A stretch of DNA of 64,000 nucleotides from an uncultured Clostridia bacterium. GTDB taxonomy: Bacteria > Bacillota > Clostridia > TANB77 > CAG-508. Below, one piece after another: positions 19,171-28,367 of the stretch; position 1 is the first letter of the stretch, and the number at the start of each line of letters is the position of its first letter. The DNA lies in the NCBI GenBank assembly GCA_934130085.1, contig CAKOXK010000008.1:1-64000 (forward strand). Direction: 5' to 3'. The position numbers and the translations under genes are program-made. The notes beneath the pieces were generated by a model. That model was not told where the DNA came from, did not search any database, and was given only the letters and a program-made list of their open reading frames with translations.

Positions 19171-20526
19171 TTATTGAAGAACTAGTTTTTTAAATAGATC
19201 TCCTTTTTCTTCAAAGTTTTTGAAAAAACCATAGCTTGCTGCTGCTGGTGAAAGCAAGCATATTGTGTTTTTCTTTGTATATTCTTTTGCTAATTTAACC
19301 GCTTCTTCAAGTGTTTCTGCTTTAAATATTTTTTTAGTTGTATTTTCTTTAGTAAGTGTTTCTGCAATATCATATCCTGTTTTAGGCATACATATAATAT
19401 TCTCTATAGTTGAATTTCTTAAAAATTCCACAAAAGATCTATAATCTATTCCTCTATCCATTCCGCCTATTATTAAAGTATTAACATTTTTTAATGCTTC
19501 AACCGCTTCTATAGTTGCCATAGGTATAGTAGCTATGCTGTTATCATAGTAATCTACGCCGTCAATATTTTTTATAAATTCAAGTCTGTGTGGTAGTGTT
19601 TTAAAATCAGATATGCTCTTTTTAGTCTTTTCTAAATCAAGATGTAATATTTTGCATACGCATAATGCAAACATTATATTGTTAAGGTTATAATCACCTT
19701 TTAAGTTTCTTTTTTCGTTTTTTGAATATATTTTTTCATCATTAAAATAAACAGAATCATTTTGTAAATAACAGTTTGCCTCTTTGTTTCCGCTGATGCT
19801 AACTGATATAAGATTTTGTTTCGTATCATTTATATTAGACACTAATGTTTTATTATCAATGTTATATATAAAATAGTCATCTTGATTTTGATTTCTAAAT
19901 ATATTGCACTTAGCATTTATATATCCTTGATAAGATTTGTAATGGTCAAGATGCTCTTCAAAAATGTTTAATAAAATTGCTATATTAGGTGATTTTTTCA
20001 TAAATTCAAGTTGATGAGAACTCATTTCTAAAACAACAATTGTATCTTTATGTATTTCATCAATTACATCAAAAATAGGCTTTCCTATATTGCCTAATAA
20101 GTATGTATCTTTGTTGCAGGCCTTCAACATTCCATATATTAAAGAGCTCGTAGTACTTTTGCCTTTAGTTCCGGTAATACCAATAGTATAATTCTCAAAA
20201 AACTCTAAAAAGAGTTCCATTTGTGATTTTATTTTGCTATCTATCTTAGTTGTATCAATTGTATTAAATGGAATTCCTGGAGATTTCATTATAATATCAA
20301 AATCATCCAAGCTCTGAAGGTAATTTTCTCCGTCAATATACTTTGTTTTTTTATCGTTTAATAGGTAATCATAATTCTTGTAAAAATCTTTTTTCTCATC
20401 TGCTATTGTTAATTCTTTTTCAGGAAGGTGTTCTTTTATTAATTTGTAGGTTGATTGTCCTTCTCTACCAAAACCGAGAATTAATATCTTTTTATCTTTA
20501 AAGTAATTTATTAAATCATTAATCAT
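19171..20526 (-). CDS. murD: UDP-N-acetylmuramoyl-L-alanine:glutamate ligase (MurD, probably MurD2 type)
   Basis: Adds glutamate to UDP-MurNAc-L-Ala in peptidoglycan precursor synthesis in the cytoplasm. The 451 residues show the Mur ligase layout: an N-terminal Rossmann domain (KKILILGFGREGQST), the central ATPase with GITGTKGKSTTSSLI, the EMSSHQLEF segment and the C-terminal domain with NTLIIGGMDRG. The start codon overlaps the end of the upstream gene by 8 nt, and that gene looks like MurL, the epimerase of the alternative D-Glu route. If so, this enzyme may take L-Glu (MurD2) rather than D-Glu. The ligase class is firm; its stereochemistry is inferred from context. Confidence 0.9.
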   Translation of the reverse strand: MINDLINYFKDKKILILGFGREGQSTYKLIKEHLPEKELTIADEKKDFYKNYDYLLNDKKTKYIDGENYLQSLDDFDIIMKSPGIPFNTIDTTKIDSKIKSQMELFLEFFENYTIGITGTKGKSTTSSLIYGMLKACNKDTYLLGNIGKPIFDVIDEIHKDTIVVLEMSSHQLEFMKKSPNIAILLNIFEEHLDHYKSYQGYINAKCNIFRNQNQDDYFIYNIDNKTLVSNINDTKQNLISVSISGNKEANCYLQNDSVYFNDEKIYSKNEKRNLKGDYNLNNIMFALCVCKILHLDLEKTKKSISDFKTLPHRLEFIKNIDGVDYYDNSIATIPMATIEAVEALKNVNTLIIGGMDRGIDYRSFVEFLRNSTIENIICMPKTGYDIAETLTKENTTKKIFKAETLEEAVKLAKEYTKKNTICLLSPAAASYGFFKNFEEKGDLFKKLVLQ

Positions 20527-21973
20527 TTGAAAAAACCTCTTTTTTTAAAATTTCATTTTGCTCTTTTGTTAAATTTGTATTTGCATTATACTGCTTTGTT
20601 ATATCATTTGATGTATCATACATATTAAAATTATCTTTATAATATTTTAGCAAGAATGGCAAAGGTTCATTATTTTTTTCAATATTTTGAATTGTTTTTG
20701 ATATTGCATAATTAACTTCATCAAATGTTCCAACACAATCAAAAGGTTTATATGGTCCATTACCAGTTAGCTCTATAAACGTATTTAATAAAGATTGTTT
20801 TTCAAATAAATCTTCATTGAATATTTTAACAATTTCATCTTTATATAAAAATGGGCTTAGTATTGTAAATGCAAATAAACATTTAGCACAGTTGCAACAC
20901 CATATCCACTCTTTACCTTTACTACCAACATTACAACTTCTAAAGACTTGATGATATTTTTTATGTTTAGAAAATAGTTTTGCAATTTGCAATTCATTTA
21001 ATGGTCTTAGAAAGCTAAAATATTTTACCCCAGTTTTTAAATACTTGTTTGTGTAATACTCAAAATCATTTTCAAATTCAAGGCTTTTAGAATATTGGTG
21101 ATTAATCTTCTCCCCTACAACATTTGATTCATTTGCACTGTTTTCATTAGATAATGCTATATATTTCTTTCCAAGTAAATAAGAAATGAAGTATGAGACA
21201 AATGCAAGCATTGCTGAAAATGGAGTGTGTCCATTTATAAAGCCTTTATTATTAAGATTGATTAACTCTTTATCTATTGTTCTTTTTATTTCTATGATGT
21301 TGCTACTCTTAAAACCTGCAATTCTAGCACACTCTAAGGTAACTGGCTTTGGATTGATTATTAAACAATAGTCATTATTTCTATCAAGTGGTAATGTTTC
21401 AAGAGTTACAACAGAATCTTTGCCTCCACCTATTGGAATAATATAACCATTATAATCTGTTTTGAAAGCATCATCCTCATTCTTATATGAAATATCAGAA
21501 GCGGATTTAATGCTCATGAAATCATCGATAGAAACCTTTATATTATTTCTATAAAATAACTCTCCAAGACCATAAAAATAAAGCTTTTTCCACCAATTTA
21601 TCTGCTCATCATTAAGATTCATGCAGTCAATTATAACGTTTTTAGGGCACGCACACTTCCAATAACTAATTAGTTCAACCATTCCCATGCTAAAAACCAT
21701 ATTTTTTACTATGTTTGAGTTAATGCTCTTAAGGTTCAAATCTTTCTTTAAAATTTTAAACTTTGGTTCAAAATGAGAAAGCCCTGATATTTCAAAAACA
21801 TAGCTGATATTTATGCTTTCAGAATCTTCTGCTATATTAAAACTCTTATAATGAAATTCAGTATATTTTTCTCTAAGTTCTATAAATTTTTTACTATTAT
21901 CTATAATATCTTCTTTATTATCTATAATACAATTTTTATTGTTTTTAATATCTTTAACTTCTATATTATTCAT
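20519..21973 (-). CDS. murL: Probable MurL (UDP-MurNAc-L-Ala-L-Glu epimerase), PP-loop family
   Basis: The 484-residue protein has a PP-loop ATP-binding signature, IPIGGGKDSVVTLE, at about residues 180-193. A later cysteine cluster WCCNCAKC (about 360) is typical of this group. MurL epimerises the L-Glu of UDP-MurNAc-L-Ala-L-Glu to D-Glu in an ATP-dependent reaction, replacing glutamate racemase. I identify it by the GGGKDS motif, the length and the 8-nt overlap with a murD gene, an arrangement known for murD2-murL. Other PP-loop enzymes cannot be ruled out by eye. Absence of murI in the rest of the genome cannot be tested here. Confidence 0.7.
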   Translation of the reverse strand: MNNIEVKDIKNNKNCIIDNKEDIIDNSKKFIELREKYTEFHYKSFNIAEDSESINISYVFEISGLSHFEPKFKILKKDLNLKSINSNIVKNMVFSMGMVELISYWKCACPKNVIIDCMNLNDEQINWWKKLYFYGLGELFYRNNIKVSIDDFMSIKSASDISYKNEDDAFKTDYNGYIIPIGGGKDSVVTLETLPLDRNNDYCLIINPKPVTLECARIAGFKSSNIIEIKRTIDKELINLNNKGFINGHTPFSAMLAFVSYFISYLLGKKYIALSNENSANESNVVGEKINHQYSKSLEFENDFEYYTNKYLKTGVKYFSFLRPLNELQIAKLFSKHKKYHQVFRSCNVGSKGKEWIWCCNCAKCLFAFTILSPFLYKDEIVKIFNEDLFEKQSLLNTFIELTGNGPYKPFDCVGTFDEVNYAISKTIQNIEKNNEPLPFLLKYYKDNFNMYDTSNDITKQYNANTNLTKEQNEILKKEVFSND

Positions 21974-22154
21974 ATTAAGCCTTTCATAAATTTATATTTG
22001 TGCAAGATTTTCTATCTCTATTTTAAATTCTGCTTATTATATAAGCGGTAGAATTGGTATAAGATTTCTATTATTCTATTTTTAATTCCGTTTATTATAT
22101 TTATAATATAAGTAATAGAGTATCTTTTCTATTATTATAAAAAAGATATAACTA

Positions 22155-22421
22155 TTATTTAGTTATATCTATGTATACTTTTTCATTTGGTAGATACATA
22201 TCAAGTTTATTTCGAGCAATATCCTCGATATATTCAGTTGAGTTCAAACTATTTAAAGTAGTGTTTAAATCATTTTGTTCCTGTTTAGTTGCATTAATTT
22301 GATTCGCATACTGGTTCTTTTCAGCTGCATACGTATTTAAAAGCCTTTGTTGTGAAATAAAAGTTATTAAAGCATAAACAGCAATTGCTATTAATATTAA
22401 TCTCTTTATTAATTTATTCAT
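22155..22421 (-). CDS. divIC: Septum formation initiator protein DivIC/FtsB-like
   Basis: An 88-residue bitopic protein: short cytoplasmic tail, one helix (about 8-25), then an extracellular coiled coil and the conserved end EYIEDIARNKLDMYLPNEKV. It belongs to the FtsB/DivIC part of the divisome, which links FtsL and DivIB/FtsQ at the septum. It follows yabQ and yabP on the same strand, the standard Firmicutes order yabP-yabQ-divIC. It has an AGGAG-type Shine-Dalgarno. Confidence 0.88.
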   Translation of the reverse strand: MNKLIKRLILIAIAVYALITFISQQRLLNTYAAEKNQYANQINATKQEQNDLNTTLNSLNSTEYIEDIARNKLDMYLPNEKVYIDITK

Positions 22422-22497
22422 TACTTTTTTCTCCTAACATATTAGGTATTTTAACATATACATTAATATTTGTTAATAGTTTTTTGTAATAAATATT

Positions 22498-22935
22498 TCA
22501 TTTGACATTATTTCTCTTTATTTTTTGATTTTCGAACTTTTTTATGAATTTTTTACAATTGATAAATATAAAAAGAATTGGTCTACCTATTAACTTTAGG
22601 AAAAACTTATTAATAAATTTTACGACTCTTTTTAGAATATTTAAGATTTTTACATTTACGTTTACAACATACTTGCTGATAGTTATGTAATAGCTTACTC
22701 CTCCTAGCAAAAATGCTATTATTAAATATCCTCTTATTTGCAAATTATTGAATTTGAACATTACAATCAAGATAATTGTAAAAGATATTATCCAAAATAG
22801 TATATCTTCAATATATATCGATATATTTGTATTCTTGGTTGTTTTTCTTATAGATCTAAAGAAGTCAAATAATATTGATATAGCAATACCAGTTAAAAAA
22901 TATATAGCAAATAGCCTAAGTTCATACTCTACCAT
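22498..22935 (-). CDS. yabQ: Sporulation protein YabQ
   Basis: A 145-residue membrane protein with about four hydrophobic helices and a basic C-terminal tail. The N-terminus (YELRLFAIYFLTGIAISILF, then DFFRSIRK) is typical of YabQ, which is needed for spore cortex formation in Bacillus. It lies between yabP (22 bp upstream) and divIC. Its presence supports an endospore-forming ancestry. Confidence 0.88.
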   Translation of the reverse strand: MVEYELRLFAIYFLTGIAISILFDFFRSIRKTTKNTNISIYIEDILFWIISFTIILIVMFKFNNLQIRGYLIIAFLLGGVSYYITISKYVVNVNVKILNILKRVVKFINKFFLKLIGRPILFIFINCKKFIKKFENQKIKRNNVK

Positions 22936-22956
22936 CTTACTAATACTCCATTATGT

Positions 22957-23250
22957 TTATTTAAAAATTCTTCCCATAATTGATTTAGCATCTTTTTGTT
23001 CTTTTCTGGCGCTATATACTAATGAATTTATAGTTCCTTCTATTATCACATCGCTTGTATCAATGCTTAATTTGTTTATTCTAATATCTTCTCCTTTTAC
23101 TGTTAGTAACCCTAAATTTGTATCTAAAATTACAATTTGATCATCAAAGCTTAACACATCTGATACTCCAGAAATTGAAAGTTTTTTTCTATTCTCCAAT
23201 ATCAAATTTTGTATTTTTTCATTATTTTGAAAATTTTGTTCATTAATCAT
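22957..23250 (-). CDS. yabP: Sporulation protein YabP
   Basis: A 97-residue member of the YabP/YqfC family: NRKKLSISGVSDVLSFDDQI and the later TNLGLLTVKGEDIRI are characteristic. It is required for cortex formation with YabQ. The start ATG at 23250 follows GGAGGAGA directly; an upstream TTG would place the Shine-Dalgarno inside the coding region, so it was rejected. First gene of the yabP-yabQ-divIC cluster. Confidence 0.88.
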   Translation of the reverse strand: MINEQNFQNNEKIQNLILENRKKLSISGVSDVLSFDDQIVILDTNLGLLTVKGEDIRINKLSIDTSDVIIEGTINSLVYSARKEQKDAKSIMGRIFK

Positions 23251-23377
23251 ATTTCTCCTCCGCAACTTTATAGACTATCTTAATTTTGGCCGTCCTATTT
23301 CTAATTAAATATATGCTTAAATTAATAAGATATTCGTTTTTGCATCAACTTACTTTTTATAATGTCAAGTGTAATAA

Positions 23378-23406
23378 AAATTGGAGCTATAATTTTTATA
23401 GCTCCT
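23378..23406 (-). terminator. Intrinsic terminator after lysC
   Basis: On the minus strand GGAGCTAT pairs with ATAGCTCC around an 8-nt A/T loop and is followed by a T-rich run. It lies about 20 nt after the aspartate kinase stop. Confidence 0.7.
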
Positions 23407-23426
23407 TAATAGTCTTGGCTACGCCA

Positions 23427-24614
23427 CTAATTTTTTATTAGCTTTTTATGAAGTGTTTTTAGATATTTGTCATCTATTATTCTATTAAATAGTATTGATA
23501 TTTTAAATGCTGATATTTCAAATAGTATTATGTGCTGTTTTATTTCTTTAAATGTATTTATTGTTTCTTTAATTGCTTCCTTATTGTTTGAAATGCCTGA
23601 CCCTACAATTGATATTTTTGTGACATTTTTGCTTTTATATTTGTTCATCTTTTTAGATTCTATACTTTCATTCTGAATACTTTTCTCTATATCATCTAAT
23701 TCTTTTAAATCATTTTTCATTATTGTAAACTCAATGCTTTTTTTCTTTAATATTAAATTTCCAAATGTGATTTTTTTGTTATTTAATTTCTCTACTATGC
23801 TATATGGCTCTTCTGATTTGTATTTAACAATTACTATATTATCATTTTTAATGATTGTTTTAATTTTTTCTTCTTCAATATTTTCCTCATGCGATATTAA
23901 ACTTCCTTTATGGTTGTTAAATGTTGAAGCGGATACTATTGGTAAATCGTATTTGTTGGCAAGCATCACACATCTATCATGTAACACTTTTGCTCCTTCA
24001 AATGAAGCATACTGCATTTCTTTAAATGACATTTTCTTCATTTTTACCGCATCTTCTATCTTTCTTGGATCAGCAGAATATACACCATCTACATCTGAAT
24101 ATATAAAGCATCTTTTGGCTCCAAGAATATGAGCCACTGCAACTGCTGTTGTATCAGATCCTCCTCTTCCAAGTGTTGTTATATTGTTATTGATATCTAT
24201 TCCTTGAAAGCCTGTTACAATTACAATTTTATTATCTTCTAGCTCTTTTATAATTCTATCTTTATCAATTGAAACAATCCTTGCTTTTTGAAAGTTTCCA
24301 TCTGTTTTTATTTGAATTTGCCAAGCATTTAGAGAAACAGCCTTAGCATTTTTATTATTTAACACAATTGCTAGCTTTGATGCAGACACTTGTTCTCCTA
24401 CACTTATTAACATATCCATTTCTCGTTTATTAGGATTTGAGCTTAATTCTTTTGCTTCGTTAATAAGTTTATCTGTTGTTTTGCCTTGTGCAGATACTAT
24501 TGCAACTACGCTTTTTCCTTTTCTTTTAAAATCTAGTATTTTATCAGCTACCAGGTTTAAGTTTTCGTTATTTGAAACAGAACTTCCTCCGAATTTTAAT
24601 ACGACTATATTCAT
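23427..24614 (-). CDS. lysC: Aspartate kinase
   Basis: Phosphorylates L-aspartate, the first step to lysine, diaminopimelate, threonine and methionine. The 395 residues show the kinase motifs VLKFGGSSV at the N-terminus, ITTLGRGGSDTTAVAVA and the DVDGVYSADPR segment. A C-terminal ACT-domain region (about 300-395) is shorter and more divergent than in Bacillus enzymes. No lysine riboswitch is visible upstream. It is monocistronic, with a terminator after it and a palindromic element beyond the start. Confidence 0.9.
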   Translation of the reverse strand: MNIVVLKFGGSSVSNNENLNLVADKILDFKRKGKSVVAIVSAQGKTTDKLINEAKELSSNPNKREMDMLISVGEQVSASKLAIVLNNKNAKAVSLNAWQIQIKTDGNFQKARIVSIDKDRIIKELEDNKIVIVTGFQGIDINNNITTLGRGGSDTTAVAVAHILGAKRCFIYSDVDGVYSADPRKIEDAVKMKKMSFKEMQYASFEGAKVLHDRCVMLANKYDLPIVSASTFNNHKGSLISHEENIEEEKIKTIIKNDNIVIVKYKSEEPYSIVEKLNNKKITFGNLILKKKSIEFTIMKNDLKELDDIEKSIQNESIESKKMNKYKSKNVTKISIVGSGISNNKEAIKETINTFKEIKQHIILFEISAFKISILFNRIIDDKYLKTLHKKLIKN

Positions 24615-24805
24615 AAAAACCTTCTTTACATAAATTATAAATAAACTTAAACATATATAAAAATGTATTTTTATATCTATTTAAGAGTATCTATATAATT
24701 ATTTTATGTAAATAAGGTTTTATTGTTTCTATAATGAAAATGATAATATTTTAGTAGTAACTGTTTTTATAGTAATAATTTTTAATACAAATAAATTGCT
24801 AATAA

Positions 24806-24953
24806 AATAAGATTTATAATAGTATATTGTTTGAAATGTCGCGTTAGCGATCAAGCGAAGCGCGAATGTTTTTTTCTTCCGCAAGTACAGTTTGGACTAA
24901 CGAAGAAAAAAACGAACAAGACATTGAAAAACAATATACTATTATAAATCTTA
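24806..24953. repeat. Interspersed palindromic element, copy 2 (inverted)
   Basis: Same element as at 17690 but in opposite orientation: it begins with GCGTTAGCGATCAAGCGAAG and ends with CGAAGAAAAAAACGAACAAG inside AT-rich terminal inverted repeats (TAGTATATTGTTT / AAACAATATACTA). It sits between lysC and the unknown membrane protein gene. Confidence 0.75.
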
Positions 24954-25006
24954 TATCTATCTTATTTTAACTTTTTTATTATTTTTTATTAACTTCCTTT
25001 TCCTTT

Positions 25007-25741
25007 TTATGTAGCATTTTTATTAACCGCCAAAACAATTATTGTAGTTAATGTTAGAACTACTGCAAATATTAATACAGTAATTAGTATAGCTTTTTTG
25101 GTTAATCTCTTTTCTTCTAAAAGTTTTTCTTCCTCTTTTTGCTGATTTTCTAACACCTCTATTTGCATATTTTTAAAAAATTGAATAACTTCTTTTTTGT
25201 CAGTCATTTCTGTTGGTAATTCTAATACCACCTGCTCTACTTTATAGTTTTCATTTGCCATATTTTTATCATTATTTTTATCTCCTAATACGTCTAGACT
25301 ATCTTTTAGAGTATCTTGCATTTGATTAGTTTCTTTTTCAAATATAATTGAAATTTTATAAGTTTTCAAAAAGAAGAAAAATTTGTTTCTCTCTTCTTGA
25401 ACAAATATGTTAAGTAGTCTATCATAAGGAATATCAATATCACCACTTAGCATTTTGACTCTTAGAGATTTTTCCTTTGCTTCTATTTGATATGTGTACT
25501 TTAAAATTGCAAATAAAGCAATAAAAGCTATGATAATTAAAGTTACTGCAATCTTTAGTATATTTGTCTTATATGTAAATATAACAAGAAACAATATAAG
25601 AATTAGGCATATATAAAATAGAGCTTTATTGTTCATGTAAAAATTTTTAAAGCATGAGGTTAGTTTTATATTTTCTTTTATGCCTGTGATTACGGCATAC
25701 TTTTTGGTATTTACTTTATTTAAAATTTCTTTCCATTTCAT
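25007..25741 (-). CDS. Unknown membrane protein with a PH-like cytosolic segment
   Basis: The 244 residues contain two adjacent hydrophobic helices (about 40-58 and 62-82), a soluble beta-rich segment (YTYQIEAKEKSLRVKMLSGD and onward), a charged helix, and a C-terminal transmembrane helix (about 218-240). The arrangement resembles YcxB-like or bacterial PH-domain membrane proteins, but similarity is only general. It lies 46 bp downstream of ackA and could be co-transcribed. Function unknown. Confidence 0.6.
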   Translation of the reverse strand: MKWKEILNKVNTKKYAVITGIKENIKLTSCFKNFYMNNKALFYICLILILFLVIFTYKTNILKIAVTLIIIAFIALFAILKYTYQIEAKEKSLRVKMLSGDIDIPYDRLLNIFVQEERNKFFFFLKTYKISIIFEKETNQMQDTLKDSLDVLGDKNNDKNMANENYKVEQVVLELPTEMTDKKEVIQFFKNMQIEVLENQQKEEEKLLEEKRLTKKAILITVLIFAVVLTLTTIIVLAVNKNAT

Positions 25742-25787
25742 ATATGCACTCCTTTCGCTTTTGGTTATACTTTATTTGTCGATTGTG

Positions 25788-26990
25788 TTACATTTTATTT
25801 TTTTCAGTTACAATTCTTAATGTATCTCTTGCTATTACAAGTTCTTCATTAGTTGGAACAACCCAAACTGGTATTGATGAATCATCTGATGATATTAAGG
25901 CTTCTTCTCCTCTTACTTTATTTCTCTCATCATCTAGTTTTACGCCCATATATGCTAAGTAATCAATTATTCCTTTTCTAACTCTTATTTGATTTTCTCC
26001 AACACCTGCTGTGAATGTAATTACATCAATTCCTTGCATTGATACTGCGTATTCAGCAATATATTGAGCAATTCTGTATTTGTAATATTCAAGAGCTCTT
26101 CTTGCATCTTCATTTCCTTCATCTATAGCTGCTTCTATATCTCTAACATCTTTGGAAACGTGGCACATTCCCCATAATCCTGATTCATTGTTTAAGATTT
26201 TATCAATCTCATCTGTTGTTAAATGTTCATTGTTCATTAGGAATGTAACAATTGATGGATCAAGGTCGCCAGATCTTGAGCACATTGGAATTCCTGAAAT
26301 TGGAGTTAGTCCCATTGATGTTTCAACTGATTCTCCTCCTTTTATTGCACAAATACTTGCACCTTGTCCTAAATGGCAGTTAACAACCTTTAGGTCTTTT
26401 ACATCTTTTCCTAATATTTCTGCAATTCTATGTGATACATAATAATGAGATGTTCCATGAAAGCCATATTTTCTAATCTTATATTTTTCATAATATTCAT
26501 AAGGAATTGGGAATAAATATCTTTCTTTTGAAATTGTTTGATGGAACGCTGTATCAAATACTGCACACATTGGCTTTCCTGGCATAAGCTCTTGGCAAGC
26601 TCTAATTCCGACTAAAGAAGCTGGATTATGAACTGGAGCTAAGCTTGAGCAGTCTTCAATACTTTTTATAACCTCATCAGTAATAAGTACAGATTTGTTG
26701 AATTTTTCTCCTCCATGAACAGTTCTGTGACCAATAGCACCGATCTCATCAAGACTATTGATTGCAGGATATTCTTTATTTAAAAGTTGCTCCATTGCAA
26801 AGTTTAAAGCCTCTTTATGATTTTTAACAGGATGTTGTAGAACATACTTTTTTCCATTTATTTTATGAGTTAAGAATGAGGCCTCCCCTATTCTCTCATA
26901 AGTTCCTTTTGCTAATAATCTTTCTCCTTCCATATCAATTAACTGATATTTTAATGAAGAACTTCCACAATTAATAACTAAAATTTTCAT
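25788..26990 (-). CDS. ackA: Acetate kinase
   Basis: Interconverts acetyl phosphate plus ADP with acetate plus ATP, the ATP-forming step of acetate fermentation. The 400 residues match the family, with LVINCGSSSLKYQL at the N-terminus, GHRTVHGGEKF, NCHLGQGAS and FTAGVGENQ. The ATG at 26990 has AAAGGA upstream at proper spacing; the frame extends six codons further but without a ribosome-binding site. It lies about 20 bp downstream of pta, so the pair forms the usual Pta-AckA operon. Confidence 0.95.
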   Translation of the reverse strand: MKILVINCGSSSLKYQLIDMEGERLLAKGTYERIGEASFLTHKINGKKYVLQHPVKNHKEALNFAMEQLLNKEYPAINSLDEIGAIGHRTVHGGEKFNKSVLITDEVIKSIEDCSSLAPVHNPASLVGIRACQELMPGKPMCAVFDTAFHQTISKERYLFPIPYEYYEKYKIRKYGFHGTSHYYVSHRIAEILGKDVKDLKVVNCHLGQGASICAIKGGESVETSMGLTPISGIPMCSRSGDLDPSIVTFLMNNEHLTTDEIDKILNNESGLWGMCHVSKDVRDIEAAIDEGNEDARRALEYYKYRIAQYIAEYAVSMQGIDVITFTAGVGENQIRVRKGIIDYLAYMGVKLDDERNKVRGEEALISSDDSSIPVWVVPTNEELVIARDTLRIVTEKNKM

Positions 26991-27010
26991 ATTATTGTTT
27001 CCTTTCATTT

Positions 27011-28027
27011 TTATTTATTTTGTGCTTGCACAGATGTAATTGCAACAACGCCGACTATATCCTCTTTAGAGCAACCTCTTGATAAATCATTGATTGGTTT
27101 GTCAAGACCCTGACATAATGGTCCATAAGCATTTGCATGTCCAAAACGCTGAACTAATTTGTACCCTATATTCCCTGCATCTAAATCTGGAAATATTAAA
27201 ATGTTTGCATGACCTGCAACTTTGCTTTCTGGCATTTTTCTGTTTGCAATCTCAGGAATAATTGCTGCATCAAGTTGCATTTCTCCGTCTACTTCAATAT
27301 AATCATAATCTTGCGATTTTTCTTTTGCAAGATTTGTTGCTGCTATAACTTTTTCTGTTAATTCTGAATGTGCACTTCCAGCAGTAGAGTATGAAAGCAT
27401 TGCTACTTTCGCTTTTTCTTTATCATCAATTAACTCGTTAAATGATATTGCAGAGGAAATTGCAATATCGGAAAGCTGGTTAACATCTGGGTTAGCATTC
27501 ATTCCAGAATCAGCAAAAATAAACATTCCATCATCTCCGAATTCTTTATCTTTAGCCTCCATTATAAAGAAAGCAGAAACTGTAGTAACCCCTTTTGCTC
27601 CTTTTATTATTTGAAGAGCAGGTCTAAGTGTATCTGCTGTAGAATGGCTCGCACCCGAAACAAGTCCATCAGCATCACCCATTTTTACCATCATTGTGCC
27701 AAAATATCTTTCGTTCTCAAGTAAAATTTTCTTAGCATTATCAAGAGTTAAACCTTTGGCTTTTCTAAGTTCATATAATTTATTTGCATATTCATCAAGC
27801 TTGTCAAATTTAGCCGGATCAATTATTTTAATATCATCAAGTGGAACATTAATTTTTTTAGTATGTTCTTTGATGTTATTTTCATTTCCAATTAAAATGA
27901 TTTTTGCAAATTTTTCATCAGTACAAGCACGAGCAGCCATTAAAACTCTTTCATCATCTGCCTCTGGCAAAACAATGGTTTTAATACTTTTTTTTGCCTG
28001 CGCTTTTATTTTATCAATAAAACTCAT
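27011..28027 (-). CDS. pta: Phosphate acetyltransferase
   Basis: Transfers the acetyl group from acetyl-CoA to phosphate, giving acetyl phosphate for acetate kinase. The 338 residues have the typical short clostridial form without the N-terminal regulatory domain. Hallmarks are IVLPEADDERVL, GLVSGASHSTADTLRPALQI, and near the C-terminus HANILIFPDLDAGNIGYKL. First gene of the pta-ackA operon. Confidence 0.95.
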   Translation of the reverse strand: MSFIDKIKAQAKKSIKTIVLPEADDERVLMAARACTDEKFAKIILIGNENNIKEHTKKINVPLDDIKIIDPAKFDKLDEYANKLYELRKAKGLTLDNAKKILLENERYFGTMMVKMGDADGLVSGASHSTADTLRPALQIIKGAKGVTTVSAFFIMEAKDKEFGDDGMFIFADSGMNANPDVNQLSDIAISSAISFNELIDDKEKAKVAMLSYSTAGSAHSELTEKVIAATNLAKEKSQDYDYIEVDGEMQLDAAIIPEIANRKMPESKVAGHANILIFPDLDAGNIGYKLVQRFGHANAYGPLCQGLDKPINDLSRGCSKEDIVGVVAITSVQAQNK

Positions 28028-28226
28028 TAATTAACTCCTTAAACATATTTAGATTTTTAGGTGAATCTATAAACACGAAATAATTTAATAACCATTTGGT
28101 CTGTATTATATAATAAAAAGTAGAAAAAGTACAAGTTTTTTGGTATAATATTTTTTAGTAAAAATTCCATTTAACTTTTCGTCTAATGGAAATATGCAAA
28201 TTTGTTTTTGAAGAGCTATTTATATA

Positions 28227-28273
28227 GATGTAATATCTTTGACAGCTTTTTCAACTTCTTTAATTTGTGTTAG
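28227..28273. repeat. 47-bp exact duplicate of the 3' part of the HdeD-like gene
   Basis: These 47 bases, starting GATGTAATATCTTTGACAGC, are identical to 16952-16998 inside the HdeD-like coding region, and sequence on either side is unrelated. There is no ORF here. It lies in the intergenic region between the divergent pta and RluD-like genes. Confidence 0.85.
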
Positions 28274-28367
28274 GCGGTATTATAAAAAGTGCATGTATAG
28301 TAAAAAGATTATATAATAAAAAATATATAATTTATTTAGATGATTTATTTAAAATTTAGGAGAAATT

